A stretch of 64,000 nt of DNA from Nissolia schottii. Lineage: Eukaryota > Streptophyta > Magnoliopsida > Fabales > Fabaceae. Every line of letters begins with the position of its first letter. Position 1 is the first letter of the stretch. The DNA is taken from positions 157,850-221,849 of the forward strand of contig QANU01016298.1 of the NCBI GenBank assembly GCA_003254905.1, given 5' to 3'. Positions 1-11,690 of this stretch are shown piece by piece. A program made the translations under genes and the position numbers. Under the pieces are notes generated by a model, which worked only from the letters and a program-made list of their open reading frames with translations, had not been told where the DNA came from and searched no databases.

Positions 1-934
1 GGAAAAATAAGAAAAAAAAATGGCGTGTTATTCATAAAAGTGTATAGATTGATATATAAGTTAATGAGTTAAGTTTTCCTATCATTACTAATTTTTATTT
101 CCCAGTTTTACTTAATAAATTTATTTTTCTAGCCACTTCTTTTACACCATTAGAGTTGGGATTGAGAGAGTCTCAATTTGATGAAGTTACCAAAAAAGGT
201 GGCATTGATCCCTCTTAGTAAGGAGTCATCCCACCTTATTTTGAACCAATGAATATATGACATGTGTCTCTTGTGTTTTTAATTTTATAATAAAATAACA
301 CAATTCATTTAAGTAGAGAGAGATACGTGTTAGAAATTATGTTGTGAGGCTATAATTGGGACCAAAATTGATCCATTCTATTAGAAAGAAGATGGAAACC
401 TTTAAAGTACTTTCTTTTTTTATAATGCGTTGATAATGTGACATCACTATGGAATGATAGGGTCAAAATAGGGACTCTTAGAGGGACATCCAGTGTAGAT
501 GCTCTTAAGCATCTAGTCAAGGGTTTGATTCCTAGCAATGTGTATGGAGAAGGTTTCATGGCCAACACTAAAACCTCTTTTGAAAAGTCTATAGTGTGAG
601 GGCACCCTTAACTCACCAAAAAAATACTATCTTCTCTAAATACTCTTCTTCTTTACCAAACTATACACCATTAGTTCTTCACTATCAGATCTTGAAGCAT
701 GAACCCGAGGAAATTGTATTAAATCATAATGAATAATTATCATTATTTTTTTATACTTCAAAAATTACATTACACTGGTATCAATGAGGTTTGAACTTAG
801 AACTTCATGCATACTACCCAAACTCCTCACCACTAGACAAATCCTAGTGGCTTGAATAATTATCATTCTAATAATTACTTCTTGTGATTTGGCTTATTGT
901 GATTTGCATTTTCTTAAATTTTAAGTAGTTGACA
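1..934. other. Intergenic AT-rich sequence
   Basis: No supported gene. Short ORFs here lack family resemblance. Two spots resemble an RNA polymerase III B-box (GGGTTTGATTCC near 520 and GGTTTGAACTT near 789), as in tRNA-derived SINEs, but no A-box or poly(A)-flanked unit could be delimited. Confidence 0.4.
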
Positions 935-1615
935 ATTTTTTGGTACATCATAAAAGTAAAAAAGAGCCCTCACCCCTTCAAAAATTAGTGCCACAATAGT
1001 CCTCCCTTAATAGAGGATACAACGTAGGAGGAGGAGTGTTTAGGACACAAATGCCTCTAGTAGCGGTGGCTCTTTCCTTGGCTAAAAAATCCACACAACT
1101 ATTCCCTTCCCGCAGAGTATGCATAATAAAGACATCCCAATCTTTAGCAAGTCAATCCTAGATATCCTGAGAAATTGAAGCAAAGATATGACATCAAGGT
1201 GCAAGGCAAGCCTTACAGCTTCCTTAGAGTCGCTCTCACAAACCACCCGACAATAACCCTTATGCCAGGCTAGCCAAATGCCAAATCTAATAGCCATAAA
1301 TTCCAGCAAGAGGTTTTCGATGTAACCTGTAGCTCCCATAAAGTCCAAAAGCCACTATTGTTCGCATTCCTTATCAAACCACCATAACTCGCGGGGCCCG
1401 GATTACCATTCAAGCTACCATCCACGTTTAATTTCACAGTACCAGGCTCGAGCCACTTCTAAGACACAAGACAGGGGGCACACTTAATATGCTGGGAAGC
1501 AAAACTATTAACAATAACAATATCCACCTCCATAGTTATACGAACCCAAACCTAATCCACGATCCACATGTTCTACTGAAAGACATGTTTATTTCTCACC
1601 TTCTAGCTCCACTAC
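935..1615 (-). mobile_element. 5'-truncated L1-type LINE, RNase H-like 3' end
   Basis: Read from high to low coordinates, the minus strand translates in three successive frames into an RNase H-like (RVT_3) domain as found at the end of plant LINE ORF2: KLNVDGSLNGNPGPASYGG near 1430-1370, then after a frameshift near 1348 LLEFMAIRFGIWLAW and CESDSKEAVRLALH, then after another shift near 1140 DWDVFIMHTLREGNSCVDF. The element ends in the tail TGATGTACC plus a short A-run (complement at 935-949). The same tail closes the LINE at 38460-41078, so both probably belong to one family. The 5' break at about 1615 abuts the plant-mobile-domain exon, as expected for a 5'-truncated LINE insertion. Frameshifts make it dead. 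The exact 5' junction is uncertain by some tens of bases. Confidence 0.8.
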
Positions 1616-2770
1616 AAATTTTCGGAGCACGTGATCAGCCGCATGTCACTCAACAATCTCAAAGCATATTAGCGAGCATACTACTGACCAAGTTCTCTGT
1701 TTATTCTTTTCTTCCCCAAGGATAATTGCGGCAACCTGGGGTTGACGATGTGGCTGCCATATAAACTGTACACAAAAATAAATCAATTACATTGAGTGGA
1801 ATATTAACAAAACACAGTTGTTGACGGGAATATGTTTTGGGTGTTAGGTTATACCTCGTCTGGTGCCATATCGTCTATGGCATTTCTGCATTCCTTGACA
1901 GTAATATTGTGTGCATTATGAATGTACACATGGTCAGCCCATCTGTAATATATTATATTAATTCAGTTAATAATAATGAAAAACATCATGATCTATTAAA
2001 CTAATGATAATTCAGTTACTAAACAATTACGTTGCTGCAAGGGGAAAACGAAACTGGAACCGATCATGTGGGGTTGGTGCAAGCGTTGGGAATCTATAAA
2101 GTGGCCATACTTGAAGGAGCACCATACAACCATTTATTCCCTTACAATTGGCGAGCGAAGCGCGAGAGAGTGATCTTTGCAGCATCGCTAGGATCGCCAA
2201 ACCCCAATTGTATCTTTCTAGGCCACCCAAATCTCGAAGGATGGCTAAGTACTTGGAGTGGATCAAATTGCCGCCCTTATCACAAAACAAAAAATTATCA
2301 AACAAGCGCAAAATGTATCCGCGTGCATGCCATGCCAAGATCTGCTGCATGTCGTGCTCATCAATGTCATCGCGGATATAGGCGCCAAAATGACTATTCA
2401 ACCAGACTGAATTAATAAACGATAAGCTCATGTCCTCGGGACCAGGTGTAATTGCAAGAAGTTCCTGGCATAAATTTATAAGACCTGGTCCAAGGAATAC
2501 AATTTGTGGGGCAGTTACGACATCGCCCTCTGCTGAAATCCCCAGTATCACGTTGACATCCTCCAACGTGATCGCACACCCACCGTGTGGAAGATGAAAT
2601 GTGTGGGTTTCCGGCCTCCACCTCTCAACAAGCGCAGAAATGAGACCTTGATTTATAGGAATTTGTGGTAACAAGGATGCCTGTAGCAGACCGGCATTTT
2701 CCAGATACCGTTGTATTAACACATTTGGTGGCTCACTAAACCCGTGCCTAGTACGCAACCTCCGTGCACT
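1616..2770 (-). pseudogene. Plant mobile domain (MAIN-like) gene, interrupted
   Basis: The plant mobile domain (PMD) is shared by MAIN/MAIL1-type nuclear proteins and by transposons; many plant copies are annotated 'serine/threonine-protein phosphatase 7 long form homolog'. Three exons can be read on the minus strand: 2031-2770, 1855-1942 and 1765 downward, each with AG/GT borders and matching phase. Seen: NAGLLQASLLPQIPINQGL, ERWRPETHTFHLPHGGCAIT and LEDVNVILGI in the first, KECRNAIDDMAPDE in the second, FIWQPHRQPQV in the third. The first exon opens at a TTACAG acceptor, not at a start codon. A TGA at 1646-1648 replaces the Trp usual in the motif EWH..D.VLRQF, and reading resumes as HAADHVLRKF before the LINE junction near 1615. 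A possible 5' exon with an ATG at 3789 (MVRRKEDDTV) lies beyond the repeat block and was not recognised. Probably a dead or transposon-borne copy. Confidence 0.75.
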
Positions 2771-2844
2771 CTGTAACAATAACGATTAACATTAGATTTT
2801 ATATAATAATATGATTAGCGTTACAAAATTATATTTGTCATAAT

Positions 2845-3200
2845 AGTAGGGTTAGGGTTAGGGCTAGGGCTAGTGTTTAATGTTAGGGTTTAGGGCTAGG
2901 GTTATGTTCATGCCAATATATTTGTTCATGGTTTAGTGTTAGTGTTAATGGGTTTATTATGTTTAGGGGTTTATGGTTTAGTGTTAGTGTTAGTGTTAAT
3001 GGGTTTATGTTTATGGTCTTATATTTATGGGTTAGGTTAGGTAGGGAGGGTTAGGGTAAGGGTAAGGGTTAGGTTATGGTTATGCTTAGGTTAGGTTTAG
3101 GGTTAGATTTAGGTTAGTGTTAAATATGGTTAATGGTTAATGGTTTATGATTAACGTTTAGGTTAGGGTTTAGGAGTAAGTTTATGGGGTTAGGGTTTAT
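2845..3200. repeat. Degenerate telomere-like repeat (TTTAGGG/TTAGGG)
   Basis: Plus strand shows runs of GGGTTAGGG, GGGCTAGGG and TTTAGGG variants for about 350 bases, grading into GTTAGTGTTAATGGGTTTATG variants. It lies between the PMD exon and the AAT microsatellite, inside what would be an intron of that gene. Plant telomeres are TTTAGGG; this is an interstitial, decayed version. Confidence 0.65.
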
Positions 3201-3201
3201 G

Positions 3202-3202
<1 letters not shown>

Positions 3203-3232
<30 letters not shown>

Positions 3233-3655
3233 TGCATAGTAATAGTATTGTAATAAATATTAAAATGAACAACAACAATATTAATAATAATAATAATATG
3301 AATAATAAAAATAATAATATGAATAATAATAAATATAATAATAATAACAATAACAATAATAGCATCGTAATAATAATATTAACAACAATATTAATAATAA
3401 TAATAATAATAATATGAATAATAATAATAATAATAAAAATATAAATATAAATATAAATAAAAATAATAATATGTGTAATAGCATTGTAGTAATAATAATA
3501 ATAATAATAAAACTACGAATAATAATAATAATATTAATAAAAGTACGCATAATAATAATCATAATAATAATATGAATAATAATAATAATAATAATAAAAA
3601 TAAAATTAATAATATGCATAATAGCATTGTAATAATAATAATAATAAAAATATGA
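3203..3655. repeat. Long interrupted (AAT)n microsatellite
   Basis: About 450 bases built almost wholly of AAT triplets with AAC, ATG and AAA interruptions. It makes spurious poly-Asn and poly-Leu/Ile reading frames on both strands, which are not genes. Confidence 0.9.
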
Positions 3656-3660
3656 ATAAT

Positions 3661-3661
3661 A

Positions 3662-3694
<33 letters not shown>
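3661..3694. repeat. (ATG)n microsatellite
   Basis: Eleven or so uninterrupted ATG triplets directly follow the AAT block. Confidence 0.9.
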
Positions 3695-3696
<2 letters not shown>

Positions 3697-3789
3697 AAAA
3701 AATTGAACATAAACCTCATTATTTTCAAGGATTTGTTCTGAGATGTGTAACAACGGATTGACAGTATCATCTTCTTTTCTTCTCACCAT

Positions 3790-5189
3790 CGTAATACTAC
3801 TTTTTTTCACCTAAATACAAAGAAATTTTTTTTTTTGTTATAACTTATTTAAAATGAAAAATTGTACAATTCAAATATAACAAATTAAACACTGTTGTAT
3901 TACTACTTACAACAACTTATAGCTGAACTAAAATAAAAAATTAATTTATTTTTGCAATAAAAAAATATACGAACTTACTAAACTGGCTGCAGGAAAAAAA
4001 AATTTGACACTAATTGTTGAAGTTACTAACTGAGATGAGAAGTGATGCCGAAGGGAGGATTGGAAATTTTATTTTAGAAATGAAAGAGAGAGTGAAAGAG
4101 AACTGAGGGGAAAGAAGGAGGGCAAATGCAAATTTCTCACAAAAAAGAAAGAAACACATGATCGGGAACTGAGGAAATGTGGGGGACCAGAGGGACGAAT
4201 TTATACTATTTTTTCCCATTGATTAATGCCAAATGCAGCACGCTGCAGGGTACCTTTTTCTTTTCCCCACGTTACGCTAGTCCCTTCCTGCATTTGCCAA
4301 CAGTAATGACAAATTCAGACCACACCTTTTCATTTTCCAATGTTGCGCCCCTTGCTACGCGAGCCCCTGCACCATGTCATGTCGTATCATTCAGGTCTTC
4401 ACCTTTTTTGTTTTTTAAATTTTTGCAATTTCTGAATTTGCCACAAGTCACGGCAAATTCAGAGTTCTCCCTCATACTATCGTAATTTTTTTTTTTGCCC
4501 CATAGTTTTGGATTTTAATACCCCTAAACCCACATATATGTTAATACCCCACAAAAGAATATAGTCTATTTCTATTTTTGTTTTTCTTCTCTAAGTAGAA
4601 TCCACTTATTTGTTTCTTGGTATGCCATTAGCATATCCCCTTCCTCCCTTAGTTAAAACAATAAACATGTAAGAAACGTATCACTAATTGAAGGATGCTT
4701 CTGTTAATTTCTAGCATGCATGACACGAACGCCCTTCACTATTCTCTGGTCTCCCGCATCCAACACCGAACAAATGTAACTAATGAGAATCTCACGAAAT
4801 GGGAAAACTCTCCGTTGAGTTCGCAACTCAGAGAATTGCGGGGTAAAGGCAGGATGGTGACAACACGAGAACTACCCTTTAATTTCCCATTTCGTATTTT
4901 CTTTCGCAGCTTTTCTCTCCACTTTCTCTCTCACTTATACACACAATCCCACACTCATATATACAGACAGCGAAAAACTTTGGAATTTAATTAATGGAAT
5001 AAATATTAAATATCTTGTCATATTCATGATACTAAACGCAACCCTAAAATCATACATATTTAAAAATCTGATTAAACATATGTTTTATGGCAATTTTGGT
5101 CAATAAGTAATTATGGACCGTTCACCATAAATACAAAATAAAATTTATAAAAGAGAGAGATTATAATGTAATTTCTCTATATCAAATAG
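3790..5189. other. Intergenic sequence
   Basis: No supported gene. ORFs at 4177-4485 and 4695-4994 have no family resemblance and no splice context. Confidence 0.4.
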
Positions 5190-6165
5190 ATCCTTTTAGT
5201 GAGAATGCGAGTTTGGAAGCAAGAAATTATCAATAGATATGAAGCTTTGAACAATTTTTGGAATTGTATTAGTACAAAGATAAATTGACAAACAAAATGA
5301 CGTATAAGAACTGAACAAGAAAGAACTCTAATCCTATGAAATTAAAAGACAAAAGCAAGTAAATTGGAATTACTTGATCCTTTTCTGAACTCAAATGTTG
5401 TTGGGACTTGGGTGAGTGTGTGAGAAATTTACAAGCAAGTGTTTTTCGATTATAATCCGTCCTCAAAGGTCCTATTTATAAACATTGTGGTCTTCATGCA
5501 TGTCCGCCACGTGTCCATCGAGCGGTTAGCATTTGCTTCAATGTTTCCATTTCGCTCTACTCTGCGGAAAACTTGCTAACCATTCCTCTGAAGTGTATTC
5601 ACGTCCCTTATAACCGTTGTGCACTATATGTTGGCAACTCTTCCAATACACGTTCTGAACAACTCCCTCACTTTAAATTTTTAATTTCAAATAGAGGAGC
5701 CAAAAATTATTTTTCTTTACATCCTTCTATTGAATGACACAAATGGTCATTGTTACCAATTCTGAAAACTATTCAAGTTTCAAAGAGAGTCGCTACTTTT
5801 AAGCTCATTTGAGAGACTCTATCTTTATGAACCTTACATTATTCGTCCATTTTTCATATCATTCCTCCTCATTAGGTCATCAATTGACTATAGCACGCAC
5901 CCACAGGGTAGCCTCTAGTTATCCTTCACTATCTGGTCGACACTTACGGTTTGACATTATAAGGTCATTTTTATTCTTTAATTTAGTCCACACCTTTATG
6001 TGAGTTATCAAGGTCGACTACTACCCCTGACTTATATCATCAAGATTGACTAAGGAGGGTCGCCTAGCCTGATTCTTTCTTAGATGACTAGTCCTTAGTG
6101 CTTGTCCTTTGATATTCCTTTGTATTTTACTTTAATACCTTTACTATAAAATCCTTAGTGGTTTA
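5190..6165 (-). other. Possible LTR-like or promoter-bearing remnant
   Basis: The minus strand carries TATAAATAGGACC (complement at 5471-5483) followed by a leader rich in CTCACACACTC, a layout typical of plant LTR promoters. A similar promoter-plus-leader occurs on the minus strand near 61020-61040. No LTR ends or target duplication could be set, so this stays tentative. Confidence 0.25.
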
Positions 6166-6169
6166 CCAC

Positions 6170-6660
6170 TCTCTCCACTGCTCTCAAGACCCTACAATAC
6201 ACTCCATCTGTCTCCGACCACGCTCTTCATTAAGGTTGTTGGCTCTTCCTTCACATCTCTCTTGGTATATGTTGATGATATAGTTTTGGCAGACAATGAT
6301 CTTACAGAAATTGCCAAAGTCAAGGAATTCTTATATTCTAAGTTTCGGATCAAAGACCTTAGCAATCTCAAATTTTACCTTGGCTTAGAGATTGCTCCCT
6401 CTTACCAAGGAATCTCTCTTTGCCAAAGAAAATACACATTAGAATTGCTAGCTGATGCAGTCAACCTCGGATCCAAGGATGTTCCTACACCTATTGATGG
6501 TTCTCTGGAACTATATAAAGATTAAGGGACTCCATTGAGTGATATAACAAGTTATAGACGCCTTGTGGGTAGACTTCTGTATCTTACCACAAAGCCTTAC
6601 CCCATACCTCCCTTCATCAAGATCATCAGTACATTTATGACAATTTCACCATCTCGTCTC
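6170..6660 (+). pseudogene. Ty1/copia reverse transcriptase fragment
   Basis: Reverse transcriptase piece of a copia-type polyprotein. Visible in order: SVSDHALFIK, then SFTSLLVYVDDIVLA, which carries the catalytic YVDD, then KEFLYSKFRIKDLSNLKFYLGLEIA, shown here in two parts (KEFLYSKFRIKDL and LKFYLGLEIA), QRKYTLELL, and SYRRLVGRLLYLTT. A TAA at 6523-6525 interrupts the frame just before GTPLSDITSYRR. Nothing upstream of SVSDH or downstream of about 6660 matches pol, so it is a short decayed scrap without LTRs. It cannot be active. Confidence 0.88.
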
Positions 6661-7229
6661 TAATAATTAACCTTACTTTGTATCCGCATTTTGGCGACAC
6701 TCTTTTGTCATGTTAACTTCATTTACCCAATTTGTTTGGTTAAATAGAAAATAAGAGGGAACAAATTAAAGAAAAAATGGATAAAAAATTAGTTTTTTCT
6801 TGCTTGATATTGGGAGGAAAGAAAACTTTATAATGGATCTCACTAAAAAAGTTTTTTCAAAACATAGAGAAAGAGAATAAATTTTAATCATAAATTTACA
6901 ATTTTAACATTATATCAATTTTTCTATTATAAAAAAGAAAGGATAAAAAAATATTTTAGATCTACATATTTTTTTCTCACTTTTTTTTTATCAAACCAAA
7001 AAAGAAGAGAGAAAATATTATTTTCTCTTCTCCTTATTTTCTTTTATTCTATTTTTTTTCTCTCAATTTCTCTTCCTATCTAAGCAAAGTGGTAATCTAT
7101 GTGTCATAAGAGTTAAAATTAAGACTTTTATAAAAAGGACGAACTATAATTTTGCTCTCAATTTTAGTTCCAAAATCTTAACTAGTATTTACGTATACCA
7201 TTATTCCAATAATAATAATAATAATAATA

Positions 7230-7267
<38 letters not shown>
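7230..7267. repeat. (TA)n microsatellite
   Basis: Uninterrupted TA dinucleotides, preceded by a short (AAT)n run at 7209-7229. Confidence 0.95.
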
Positions 7268-7269
<2 letters not shown>

Positions 7270-10200
7270 AGTGAGAAGAATAGTTAATTGTGAAAGGATA
7301 TTAAAAGATAAATATTGACCATTAACCGTCTATCTATGAATTATTTTGACAAGGTAATGTCATCTTCTCCAATTTTGCCTTTTAGTACAAATCACTATTA
7401 CTTGAGATCAGAGTGTTTTTTAGATGAGAAACTTTCCGTGAACAACTAATGTAGACAATTATACATAAGCAATGTATAAAATATAATAAGAAGATAAAAT
7501 TGTTGTGTAGTACAATAAGTACGTGAATTCATGTGTAATTAAAAGTCACTATATTTTATATGTTGTTCATACTTTATTGTCCACTTTTATTATTCACGTA
7601 GTATAACAAAAGATACACCGTACCTCTGTTGCAACATTGCCAAAGTCAAGTATTCCTTAATCACCTTTGACTCCGGTCAAGAACCCTAATAAATTAGTAT
7701 TAGTAGGGAGAGTGAAAAATGTTACAAGGAGTTAACCAACTCTTTTGAGAAAAGAAATGTTTCATCAGCACGAGTTCAAGCTTAATGTATATATAAGAAA
7801 ATCACAAACGAAGGCAACAGATTCAGCACTCTAGCTAAAGGGTAGTACCTATATCTATACCTTCGATCAAATGTAGTAAAAATCTTTAAGAGGCAATAAT
7901 AAGATTAAGAGTTTACGTACCTAGTAATTAAAAAGATTAGGCGACGAAGAACACATGCATAATACTAGGTTATTGGCCAAGACTCAAAAGTGCTCTCTTT
8001 AAGAATAAAATATTTTAAGGGCCCAGAGGGAATGATACTAGTTTAGATATAAAAGTGAAGCTAAAACATAATAAGACTTAATTATAGTGGCCTATAAAGC
8101 TAAAGTCCACATAGACAGCACACCGACATGCCCTTGCCATGAACTTGTTACTTAGAATAATGGCAGGAAACTAAAGTAGATAATCATTTAACGAGGGAAC
8201 CTTTGATGAAAGTGTTGTTTAATCGATCCCAGTGGAATTGCATACTTTTGGTGTATTGTCAATGCCATATAAATGGGTGTGTGACCACTGTTTTGGTACG
8301 ATGAAAACTATTCTAACTGTTCAGCGTAGAATGAGATTAAACAGACATAGATGGTAATCAAGTGCTCATATAAAAAAAATATAAAAATGATTTTGCTAAC
8401 AAATACTTAAGAGCATTTATTAAAAAACTTAAAATAATAATATTTTATTAAAATAATAGTATTTTATTAAAAAAATAATTTTTTAAAGTTTCTAATGCAT
8501 TAAATATTTCATGATTTTGTTTTTTAGTAAAGTTTTATTACTTTGGATTCCTTAATAAAACTCAAAAAAAGATAAATATGTTTTAGTTCTTAAAAAAATT
8601 TAAATTTTGTGATTTACTCTTAAAAAAATTTTCATTAGAAAATCGTCTATCTAAAATAATTTTTTTATTTTAGTTTCTGCTGTCAAATTGAAGTGTTAAC
8701 TAATGACATTATAGTTAACTTGATCGTGTCTACACAAAATTGACATGTAATATTGTATCACGTGGCCAAATTAACTATTACGTTAGCCATTAATAACCTA
8801 ACTTGATGGCAGAGACAAACAAAAAAAAAATTAGAGAAATGATTTCTCAATGAAATTTTTTAAAAGAAAAAAACATAAAATTAAAAATTTTTAAGAGATT
8901 AAAAATATATTTATCTCCAAATCAATGAATATTAGGGAGACGATAGAAAGAGATACATATAGTAATTGTTTCACACAAAAAATTAATGTTGAAACAACAA
9001 AGATCATTATAATTGGCTACCATGTTAGATGATAGAGAACACTTTTCCAACAAAATCATAGGGTGATCAATTATTTACATGACACGTTAACTTAAGACAA
9101 TCCCACCCATTCGAAAGCAACACCGTTAAAAGATAACCACTTACTTATCCATGTTATCAAATGGGCAAGTAGGACTAATTTATATCAAAAGTAAAGTTTT
9201 ATTCTCTTATCAATTTTTTTACTGACTCTAATCAACGATACTTATCAATATTTATTCTTTTTCTTTTACCCTTTAATACTAAGTATCATTTATAAAAGTC
9301 GTTAAATTAAAAAAATTGATAAAAAGATTTTGTATAAAGATATAACAGCACTTCCCCTCAATAATTGGGGTTAAGAAGGAATCTTTTGTTTGAAATATTT
9401 TCACTTAATTAAAATAAATTGTTACACTTGTAATTTATATTTATTTACGGTACTTCTGGGTTTTTACTGTTTTATTATGACAAAAAGTTGTCTATCAAAT
9501 TTCATCCAAAAAAATTGTCTCGCCTTTCAAAATTTTGCACATTTAATAAATATACATTTAAGCATATATTGAAACAAAGAGATGTTTTCTCTATACCAAT
9601 TTAACTGTCCATTTTTTACATTTAAACTACATTAAGATGTTAAATGGACAGGTATTATAAAACACTAACTGTTCAAAAATTAGGCAGTTAAATTGAAACA
9701 AAAAGAATATGTTTAAATAAATGAAATTTCATACATTAAAAAAAATATTTAAACATACATTGAAATGGAGAGATGTTCTCTATTTAATATCACTATCCAG
9801 TATTTACAATTAAACAGAAATTTAGATTCATGTGAACTTAGCAGATATATTATATGAAAATCCTAGAGTTTAAAAATTTGGACAATTAAATTAAAATAGA
9901 GATAGTGTATTTAATTGTATGAAATTTTGAAGGACGAGATATATATTTTTTAAATGAAATTTGGGAGATGAGAAAATTTTTATCAGAATAAAGTAAGGTA
10001 AAGACTCTAAAATACAGTAAATATAGATAAATGCTATAGCTCACTTAATTATGTGAGAATTAATATTCTAAACTAAATATCCCTTCTTAACCTAAACCAT
10101 TAGGGGAAGTGCAATCTAGTTTGAGGTTGAATGCTATATTAGTAAATTTTAATGGGTGTAATTGTAATTTTACCCTAAATGAAATGAGTTTTTCTTTGTT

Positions 10201-10741
10201 CATGAATTAACCTTTAATTGCTCTACTTAGAATAACATTGAGCTGGAGATTTCTTTTTCCCCTCTTTTATTACGGTGTCTCGGTAGAGTAGCATATATAA
10301 TTAGCTAAAAATGGCTACTCATTGCATGCTTCCCTAAGATAATTGATTTACTTTATTTTCACTTTTGGGTCGCAAAAGAAGGAAATGTGAGTTGTAATCT
10401 TAAGACCTGACAGTTCCGCTGCAAATTGTCTAAGCCTGCTTTATGCACAGATGATAGGTGGATTCCTTTATTATTTATAACAGGTTTATTAAGCATCGCA
10501 ATAGATCTAATGATGATTAGAGTCAATTAAACGCCCTGTCCCCACTTCTCAGAAATTATTTGATATTTTGTAAATGCATGCCCAATGAAATATCTTTAAT
10601 TGATTTTTGGTAAATGAACTTCAACAAAACTGAATAGATCATGTGTCATGTAAACATTTCACATGACTTAACCATAGGTTAATTTTTGCAATTTATTAGA
10701 TTCTCTTTTGAGGCCTATACTTAGCTTTACGTTCTTAATCA

Positions 10742-10778
10742 ATAATATAATATAATATATATATATATATATATATAN
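10742..10778. repeat. (TA)n microsatellite with one N
   Basis: AT-dinucleotide run with an ambiguous base at 10778. Confidence 0.9.
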
Positions 10779-11570
10779 TCTCCGGATGAGAATAACGATT
10801 ACAACATAGATTGGGGGCTTTGTTAAATAATATACGACTGATGTGGTTCACCTCTATTATAGACCATGACCTTAATATGCTCCCCAAACTCATAACGTCT
10901 TCCACTGCTATTATGTTTACTGCCAATGCCACTATGCCTTGCCCTAAGCACCGGCCTAGATGGGGTTTTACTTTAAAGGGATAGGATAAGAGGAAGTTTA
11001 TGAAATGATTTCGTCATAACAAGCATTATTATTCATTAAGCAAAATGGTTTGAAATTTATTACTTTCAGCCAATCAGCTAGCTAGGACGGAAAAACAACA
11101 ACAAAGAACAGGGTTATAGAAGCTTATATGAGGATTTCTTTTGACCGAAGCAAATACCTGTCTGACACTGTCAACTGTTAAAACTAATTAACAGTTAATG
11201 TTGTATCGAGAAGTCTGTATATACCAACTAACAAAGATGTATAAATGTCACTATGAAAATTAAGGATTTTTTTTTTTTTTTGTTTAAAGTTAAGTAAACC
11301 CAAAGAGATGTCTCTTATCCTTTATATTATACTGTCACAGTAAGTTTGATTAACAATGATTTTGCACCACGTTTGCAAGAAGAACATTTGATGCTACGGA
11401 GTTCCTTTATAAAATAGAGCATGCCAGATTAAATGAAAAAATAGAAAAAGTCAACATATGCTTTTCTAGCCTATTCTAATGGAACCTCTCAAGTGGCTCC
11501 AAGGTATGAACTCTACGGTAAAATTCATATACAAAAAAAAAATGCTGAAGATTTGCAAGGAGCGGGATAT

Positions 11571-11576
11571 TTTATT
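11571..11576 (-). terminator. Candidate poly(A) signal of the GEM-like gene
   Basis: AATAAA on the minus strand, about 115 bases past the stop codon at 11691. Position is reasonable for a plant 3' UTR, but plant signals are degenerate. Confidence 0.35.
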
Positions 11577-11690
11577 AACAGCTCCAAGACCATAAGGAAT
11601 TAAGGACCAAATCTACAAACAACTGTAACAATTAGGCATGGCATATATTTGAGGATTTGAAAATCTAGAACGTAGACAGAGTCACAGAAA

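Larger units (their letters stand above)
6661..11560. other. Intergenic AT-rich sequence without recognisable genes
   Basis: Almost 5 kb of low-GC DNA. ORFs at 9390-9572 and 10735-10932 have no family resemblance and the latter runs into a TA repeat. A TATATATAAG box at 7787-7797 with a purine-rich follow-up could start a noncoding transcript, but nothing supports it further. 8580-8900 is a weak fold-back resembling the 'TTTTAGTT' element family seen at 15029 and 50346. Confidence 0.45.

Noticed and set aside
2032-2415. Plus-strand ORF of 127 codons
   Set aside because: Shadow of the plant-mobile-domain exon, which has clear family motifs on the minus strand.
3120-3810. Several Leu/Ile/Asn-rich ORFs on both strands
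   Set aside because: They are translations of the AAT microsatellite; no start context, no family.
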